In this document: piece by piece, positions 14,811 to 19,014 of the stretch
Layout of the letters: each line of letters begins with the position of its first letter
Position numbering within the stretch: the stretch's first letter is position 1
Made by a program: the position numbers and the translations under genes
Assembly (NCBI GenBank): GCA_900769745.1
Contig: CAAGHX010000112.1
Location: 1 to 19,014, forward strand
Direction of reading: 5' to 3'
DNA: 19,014 nucleotides
DNA from: an uncultured Alistipes sp.
GTDB lineage: Bacteria; Bacteroidota; Bacteroidia; Bacteroidales; Rikenellaceae
The notes under the pieces: model-generated
Database searches by the model: none
What the model saw: the letters and a program-made list of their open reading frames with translations, nothing else
Told to the model about the DNA's origin: nothing

Positions 14811-14818
14811 TATATTTG
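14811..14818 (+). promoter_or_regulatory. -7 promoter box for gdhA
   Basis: TATATTTG, an exact TAnnTTTG match, 40 bp before the ATG at 14859. Confidence 0.6.
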
Positions 14819-14858
14819 CGATACGAGAAAACAATAAATCAAATTAATACTGAAAAAT

Positions 14859-16199
14859 ATGAATGTAAACAATCTTATGGCGGAGCTTGAGCGCAAGCAC
14901 CCCGGCGAGAGCGAGTATTTGCAGGCAGTACGCGAGGTATTGGAGTCTATCGAGGAGGTTTACAACGACCACCCCGAGTTTGAGAAGGCTAAAATCGTGG
15001 AGCGTATGGTGGAGCCAGACCGTATCATCACATTCCGTGTGACTTGGGTTGACGACAAGGGCGAGATCCAGACCAACCTCGGCTACCGTGTGCAGTTCAA
15101 CAGCGCCATTGGCCCATACAAGGGTGGTATCCGTTTCCACGCTGCTGTGAACCCATCAATGCTGAAGTTCCTCGGCTTTGAGCAGACTTTCAAGAATGCC
15201 CTCACTACATTGCCTATGGGCGGTGCTAAGGGTGGTTCAGATTTCAGCCCTAAGGGTAAGTCTGACGCTGAGATTATGCGTTTCTGCCAGGCCTTTATGC
15301 TTGAGTTGTGGCAGAACATCGGCCCTGATACCGACGTACCAGCTGGTGACGTGGGCGTAGGTGGCCGCGAGATTGGCTATATGTATGGTATGTACAAGAA
15401 GCTCGCACGCGAGTACAACACAGGCGTACTCACAGGTAAGGGCATCACTTGGGGTGGTTCACTCATTCGCCCTGAGGCTACCGGCTACGGTGCTTTGTAC
15501 TTCGTAGAGCATATGTTGCAGCAGGCTGGCAAGTCAATCGAGGGCAAGACTGTGGCTATCTCTGGCTTCGGTAACGTGGCTTGGGGTGCAGCACAGAAGG
15601 CTACCGAGTTGGGCGCAAAGGTTATCGCTATTTCGGGTCCCGACGGCGTTATCTACAACCCTAACGGTATGACACCTGAGAAGATTGATTATATGTTGGA
15701 GCTTCGTGCATCGAACCGCGACATCGTGTCGCCATTCGCTGAGCGCTTCGCCGATGCAGAGTTTATCCCTGGCAAGAAGGCTTGGAGCATCAAGTGTGAT
15801 ATCGCACTTCCTTGCGCATTCCAGAACGAGCTTACTGGCGACGACGCTAAGGAGCTTTTGGCTAACGGCACATGGTGCGCAGCCGAGGTATCGAATATGG
15901 GTTGTACACCCGAGGCTATCGCGGCATTCCAGGAGGCTGGCATCTTGTTCGCCCCAGGTAAGGCTGTGAACGCAGGTGGTGTGGCTACATCGGGTTTGGA
16001 GATGACTCAGAACGCACAGCACCTCTCTTGGTCGGCTGAGGAGGTTGACCAGAAGTTGCACTACATTATGTCGCAGATTCACAACGCTTGTGTGCAGTAT
16101 GGCGAGCAGCCAAACGGCTACATCAACTATGTGAAGGGCGCAAACATCGCCGGCTTTATGAAGGTAGCTCAGGCTATGTTGGAGCAGGGTGCGATTTAA
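14859..16199 (+). CDS. gdhA: NADP-type glutamate dehydrogenase
   Basis: A 446-residue cytoplasmic enzyme, the usual size of hexameric bacterial GDH. It makes glutamate from 2-oxoglutarate and ammonium. Substrate-site motifs are all present: GPYKGGIRFH with Lys88, PMGGAKGGSDF with catalytic Lys124, and VPAGDVGVGGRE with Asp164. The C-terminal Rossmann domain has VAISGFGNVAWGA (232-244). The residues following that motif and the close match to the E. coli-type layout favour NADPH, used for ammonium assimilation, but cofactor choice is inferred. Preferred codons look more biased than in neighbouring genes (many CTC, GGT, AAG), consistent with high expression. Single gene with promoter, palindrome and strong terminator. 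Confidence 0.96.
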   Translation: MNVNNLMAELERKHPGESEYLQAVREVLESIEEVYNDHPEFEKAKIVERMVEPDRIITFRVTWVDDKGEIQTNLGYRVQFNSAIGPYKGGIRFHAAVNPSMLKFLGFEQTFKNALTTLPMGGAKGGSDFSPKGKSDAEIMRFCQAFMLELWQNIGPDTDVPAGDVGVGGREIGYMYGMYKKLAREYNTGVLTGKGITWGGSLIRPEATGYGALYFVEHMLQQAGKSIEGKTVAISGFGNVAWGAAQKATELGAKVIAISGPDGVIYNPNGMTPEKIDYMLELRASNRDIVSPFAERFADAEFIPGKKAWSIKCDIALPCAFQNELTGDDAKELLANGTWCAAEVSNMGCTPEAIAAFQEAGILFAPGKAVNAGGVATSGLEMTQNAQHLSWSAEEVDQKLHYIMSQIHNACVQYGEQPNGYINYVKGANIAGFMKVAQAMLEQGAI

Positions 16200-16223
16200 T
16201 CGACAAACCGAAACATACAATAG

Positions 16224-16265
16224 AAAATCGAGGCCGCCGCATTGGTGACCTCGATTTTATTTTTT
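16224..16265. terminator. Terminator between gdhA and the convergent plug-like gene
   Basis: AAAATCGAGG (16224-16233), 15-nt loop, CCTCGATTTT (16249-16258), then ATTTTTTAT. It is strong for gdhA. The A run at its left edge gives a shorter T tract on the minus strand, so it may also end the convergent gene. Confidence 0.85.
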
Positions 16266-16272
16266 ATGGCAA

Positions 16273-17214
16273 CTACTTCTTTTTCTTCAACTCTATATGA
16301 ATATAACCATCTTTCGATGGACCATATTTCTTCTCGTACTCCTTTCGTCTCTTCTCGTCTTTTATAACATCGAATGACTCAATATCATCAATTTTAGTAT
16401 CCTCCACTCTTTCGGTCTTGGCTGTTTTACCATCGGCATCGGTAACCAAAATAGTAGGATTTCCATAACCTAAAAAGAGTGAGCCCGAAGGTGCATATTC
16501 TTCTGCTATTTTACCATCGCCACGCACCGTTATCATTTTGAGCTCTTTTTGTGTCGCATCGGTGTTATTTACATCGGGTCTTCGCAATGTAACCACGATT
16601 ATTCCACCTTCCAAATCGCCATACTGTTTGCCATATTTTTTTACGGCTTCATCCTCTTTTCTACACACTAATATTGACTCAATATCGGGCGCTTTGAGTT
16701 CTCTAAACTCCTCTCTTTTGATAACTCTTTGATAACCCTTGCTATCAACAATCAATATGAGGGAATTTCTGTTTTCATCTTCTTTCTCGTTAGTTAGTGA
16801 AATCTTGACGTTTTCAGCCTCTTTTGCCGATACGGTAGTGACTACTGTTGAAACTTCATCTGCACTCTGCAACTGAGGTGTGACAACAATTTTGCCATTA
16901 TCGATCTTTGCATCCATTGTCGATTTTGTTCCGCTTTCAGATGATTTCATATGCAGAATTCTCTCTTTGCCTTCTTTGCGAAATCTTGTAATAATCATCT
17001 CTTCGGGTTTATCTTTGGTCGAAGCATACACAACCGACTTGACACCCTTCTTTATATTCATATCCTTAATCGCGCCCTCAGGAATTGCCTTGAACTCCTG
17101 CTCCGTGACAACCTTGCCATCAACGATATAGACGGTTTTATCGTCTTCATTCTTTTGCGCCGATGCGCTGCTGGCCATCATTAGCACTGCAGCAAATAAT
17201 AATAGTTTTTTCAT
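16273..17214 (-). CDS. Secreted protein with three TonB-plug-like modules
   Basis: A 313-residue exported protein with a signal peptide (1-19, ending ASA). Three segments share one plan: a hydrophobic strand, Asp-x-Lys/Gly turn, a helix, 'I-(E/K)-(S/D)-hydrophobic', a Lys/Asp-rich part, a Tyr (often YG), and a final hydrophobic strand. They are VYIVDGKVVTEQEF...GAIKDMNI (27-79), LILIVDSKGYQRV...DIESILV...GGIIVVTL (152-211) and TILVTDADGKTAK...DIESFDVI...DGYIHIEL (254-311). The plan resembles the plug segment of SusC-type TonB-dependent receptors and of BlaR1-associated proteins in Bacteroidota. No barrel or TonB box is present, so it is not itself a receptor. It is divergent from the kinase gene at 17442 and shares an operator-like array with it. 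Function unknown; a periplasmic signalling or binding role is inference. Confidence 0.7.
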   Translation of the reverse strand: MKKLLLFAAVLMMASSASAQKNEDDKTVYIVDGKVVTEQEFKAIPEGAIKDMNIKKGVKSVVYASTKDKPEEMIITRFRKEGKERILHMKSSESGTKSTMDAKIDNGKIVVTPQLQSADEVSTVVTTVSAKEAENVKISLTNEKEDENRNSLILIVDSKGYQRVIKREEFRELKAPDIESILVCRKEDEAVKKYGKQYGDLEGGIIVVTLRRPDVNNTDATQKELKMITVRGDGKIAEEYAPSGSLFLGYGNPTILVTDADGKTAKTERVEDTKIDDIESFDVIKDEKRRKEYEKKYGPSKDGYIHIELKKKK

Positions 17215-17318
17215 ACTTTTTTTTAGATAATTTAATAGTTGAACTTTATTTTGTAATTCAATAGTTAATTATTGGCCTTTGCGGGGCGTTAGGTTGGAAT
17301 TTCGCGATTTCCCTGATG

Positions 17319-17326
17319 CAAAGATA
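17319..17326 (-). promoter_or_regulatory. -7 promoter box for the triple plug-like gene
   Basis: TATCTTTG on the minus strand. The following bases give TCTTTGCATCAGGGAAAT, identical in all but one position to the start of the PepSY-like transcript. The leader would be about 100 nt. Confidence 0.6.
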
Positions 17327-17349
17327 GCACGCAGAAATGCAAAAAAGGT

Positions 17350-17385
17350 TTAACGAAGTGTTAAGAAATGTTAACAAATGTTAAC
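17350..17385. promoter_or_regulatory. Phased TTAAC/TGTTAA operator array
   Basis: TTAAC at 17350, TTAAG at 17361, TTAAC at 17371 and TTAAC at 17381: starts 11, 10 and 10 bp apart. The last three are preceded by TG or GTG, giving TGTTAA-N4 repeats. Tandem direct repeats on one face of the helix are how OmpR/PhoB-type regulators bind. The array is 23-27 bp from the -7 boxes of both divergent genes, where it could activate either. Confidence 0.6.
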
Positions 17386-17412
17386 GCTCTTTTTCGTTTG
17401 GGTTTTATTCTT

Positions 17413-17420
17413 TACTTTTG
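17413..17420 (+). promoter_or_regulatory. -7 promoter box for the kinase-regulator operon
   Basis: TACTTTTG fits TAnnTTTG. Transcription would start near 17427, leaving a leader of about 15 nt before the ATG at 17442. This excludes the in-frame TTG at 17418 as a start codon, since it lies inside the promoter. Confidence 0.6.
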
Positions 17421-17441
17421 CGTAAAGAATATTCCGACGCT

Positions 17442-18656
17442 ATGAGACGCACTGCATTTCGCAACATATCAATCTGCGTGGTAGCCCTGCTTACAGGATT
17501 GGCCATCGTGCAGGGTGTGTGGGTGGTGAGGCTCTACCGCGATACGGTGGAGGATTTCCACAGCCGAGTGCAGTCGGCAATCTACAAGAGCGTATATTCG
17601 AGCTTCATAAACTACGACCCAATGGAGCCGAACGAGGTGATTTCGATCAATGTGAATCTCGATGATTTCGACTTCCACTTCCAAAACAACCTAATGGAGT
17701 CGGATGCATTGCAGACCTACAACCTCGAAGTGATAGATGCCTCGTCGGAGCGTGTGATAATGTACAAGAGGCAGAGCGACGAATTGGGAAATCCGCTCAC
17801 GATGCTGGCCAATATTGACGATGCGATGTTCGTATTGCGTGTAAGCATCGAAATCCCCTACCGCAAGATATGGAACACGATGTGGGGGCTGATACTCTCG
17901 TCGGCGGTAATCATCATTCTGCTCTCGCTCACGTTTGTATATTTGATTCGCACCCTTTTCCGCCAAAAGGAGTTGGAGCAGATGCGCCTCGACCTTACCC
18001 ACAACATCACCCACGAGCTGAAAACCCCAATCTCGGTGGCCTACACCGCCAACGATGCCCTGCGTAACTTCGCAGCCGACAACAACCCTACACGACGCGA
18101 GCGATATTTGGAGATTGTCTCGCTGCAACTCACTCGACTCTCATCGATGGTGGAGCGCATTTTGGCCGTATCGGTCGAGGAGGATGGGCGTGGTAGCCAC
18201 AACCCCGAGCCGATAGAGCTACGGCCATTCTTAGAGCAGATTTTGCGCGGGTGTCAGGCTATGGGTAAGCAGGTTGCAACAACGCTCCGTTGCGATGAGA
18301 GCATTGTAATCGAGGCCGATAGATTCCACCTTAGAAACATAGTGCAGACAATCATCGACAACTCGATAAAATATTCGCTCGATGAGGTTGCAATCTCTGT
18401 CGAGGTTGAAGCCGAGGCTAAGACCACCCGAATATCAATCAGCGACAACGGCATAGGCATTGCCGAGCGACACATAGGCCACATATTCGACAAATTCTAT
18501 CGTGTGCCGACGGGCGACAAACACGATGTGCGCGGATATGGACTTGGCCTCTACTATGCCCGCACCATAGTCGAGCGACACAACGGCCGAATCGAGGCCC
18601 GCAGTCGCAAAGGCGAAGGAACAACCATAACAATAACACTCCCCAAGAATGAATAA
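17442..18656 (+). CDS. Membrane sensor histidine kinase (HisKA/HATPase_c)
   Basis: A 404-residue kinase. The first membrane helix is about 10-30, followed by a periplasmic sensor of about 115 residues of unknown fold, then a second helix about 147-170. HisKA motif: LTHNITHELKTPIS, phosphoacceptor His191. ATP-binding boxes: NIVQTIIDNSIKYS (299-312), DNGIGI (335-340), FDKFYRV (349-355) and GYGLGLYYAR (365-374). All key residues are present. The ATG at 17442 is chosen over an in-frame TTG eight codons upstream because that TTG overlaps the -7 box. The gene overlaps the start of the response regulator gene by 8 bp, so the two are translationally coupled. The promoter region is shared with the divergent plug-like gene. 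Confidence 0.93.
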   Translation: MRRTAFRNISICVVALLTGLAIVQGVWVVRLYRDTVEDFHSRVQSAIYKSVYSSFINYDPMEPNEVISINVNLDDFDFHFQNNLMESDALQTYNLEVIDASSERVIMYKRQSDELGNPLTMLANIDDAMFVLRVSIEIPYRKIWNTMWGLILSSAVIIILLSLTFVYLIRTLFRQKELEQMRLDLTHNITHELKTPISVAYTANDALRNFAADNNPTRRERYLEIVSLQLTRLSSMVERILAVSVEEDGRGSHNPEPIELRPFLEQILRGCQAMGKQVATTLRCDESIVIEADRFHLRNIVQTIIDNSIKYSLDEVAISVEVEAEAKTTRISISDNGIGIAERHIGHIFDKFYRVPTGDKHDVRGYGLGLYYARTIVERHNGRIEARSRKGEGTTITITLPKNE

Positions 18657-19014
18657 CGACAAGATAAAGGTTTTGCTGGTGGAAGACGAACGTATGTTGG
18701 CTGAGATTTTGGCCGACACGCTCTCGGACCACAACTTCGAGATGAAGACCGCCGACAACGGAGTGGTGGCTCTCGGCCTATGGCGGGAGTTCAGGCCCGA
18801 TGTTATTGTAACCGATATTATGATGCCGCATATGGATGGCTACACGCTGGTAAAGAGTCTGCGACGAGAGGGCTGCACCGCACCTATACTATACCTTACG
18901 GCTCGCTCATCGACCGAAGATGTGGTGAAAGGATTTGAGACGGGCGGAAACGATTTTCTGCGCAAGCCCTTTGCCATAGACGAGCTGATGGTGAGAATCC
19001 GCGCATTGGCGGGC
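18649..19014 (+). CDS. Response regulator, receiver domain (cut by window end)
   Basis: Begins at ATG 18649, overlapping the kinase stop codon, and runs open for 122 codons to the end of the window. The receiver domain is complete in its key residues: VEDE (11-14), phosphoacceptor Asp56 in VTDIMMPHMDG, Thr84 in LYLTAR and Lys106 in LRKPF. The GGNDFLRKPF variant of the usual GADDYLxKPF is one I associate with RprY-like Bacteroidota regulators, but I do not assign the symbol. The output domain lies outside; an OmpR-type winged helix is expected from the receiver type and from the 10-bp-phased direct repeats upstream. Confidence 0.9.
   Translation, partial: MNNDKIKVLLVEDERMLAEILADTLSDHNFEMKTADNGVVALGLWREFRPDVIVTDIMMPHMDGYTLVKSLRREGCTAPILYLTARSSTEDVVKGFETGGNDFLRKPFAIDELMVRIRALAG

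Noticed and set aside
14844..16220. Minus-strand open frames of 98 and 228 residues across gdhA
   Set aside because: Antisense to a fully conserved glutamate dehydrogenase. The residue make-up reflects the opposite strand's codon bias.
17418..17441. TTG start for the second kinase, eight codons upstream
   Set aside because: The TTG is part of the -7 box TACTTTTG, so it would not be transcribed. The ATG at 17442 begins a normal membrane-anchored kinase.
17442..19014. Naming the second two-component pair rprX/rprY
   Set aside because: The receiver's GGNDFLRKPF is suggestive only. The regulator is truncated and the kinase is shorter than the RprX I recall, so symbols are not justified.
1..19014. 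CRISPR arrays, insertion sequences, prophage genes, toxin-antitoxin pairs
   Set aside because: No regularly spaced long repeats, transposase motifs, phage structural genes or paired small toxin genes were found on either strand.

Overview
The window looks like chromosomal DNA of a gut-type Bacteroidales bacterium. Several upstream regions carry the Bacteroidota -7 promoter box TAnnTTTG, and Shine-Dalgarno-like sequences are largely absent. The gene set is secreted carbohydrate-active enzymes, PepSY-like and TonB-plug-like periplasmic proteins, and hybrid-free two-component pairs. A Rikenellaceae/Alistipes-like host is possible but not proven. I see no phage genes, transposase, CRISPR array or plasmid functions.

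Layout. (1) 1-121: tRNA-Leu(CAG) with a terminator whose inverted repeat reaches into the tRNA acceptor arm. (2) 153-1464: a REP-like palindrome and a secreted CE15-type esterase on the minus strand. (3) 1669-3290: a plus-strand, monocistronic PurF-like protein. It keeps the PRPP loop and the four Fe-S cysteines but lacks the N-terminal cysteine and other glutaminase residues of real PurF. (4) 3373-6199, minus strand: an OmpR-type response regulator, its histidine kinase, and a PepSY-like secreted protein. The regulator promoter and the PepSY promoter share an operator-like block at the same distance from the -7 box. (5) 6237-7432: a secreted GH18 chitinase. (6) 7473-12899, minus strand: an apparent operon of a 94-residue two-helix membrane protein, a GH20 beta-hexosaminidase and a large M16 zinc peptidase, followed by a long imperfect palindrome and a terminator. 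(7) 13156-14745: a plus-strand beta-helix lipoprotein. (8) 14790-16265: NADP-type glutamate dehydrogenase with an 18-bp palindrome at its promoter. (9) 16273-19014: a secreted protein made of three TonB-plug-like modules, divergent from a histidine kinase whose response regulator gene runs off the window. A 10-bp-phased TGTTAA array lies midway between the two divergent promoters.

How it fits together. The two two-component systems each sit beside a small secreted protein gene (PepSY-like; triple plug-like), and in both cases repeated DNA motifs suggest the regulator controls that gene. GH18 and GH20 could act in sequence on N-acetylglucosamine polymers, but no SusC/SusD pair is present, so this is not a classical polysaccharide utilisation locus. 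gdhA and the PurF-like gene are nitrogen and nucleotide metabolism genes standing alone. All functional calls come from reading motifs; no database search was run.
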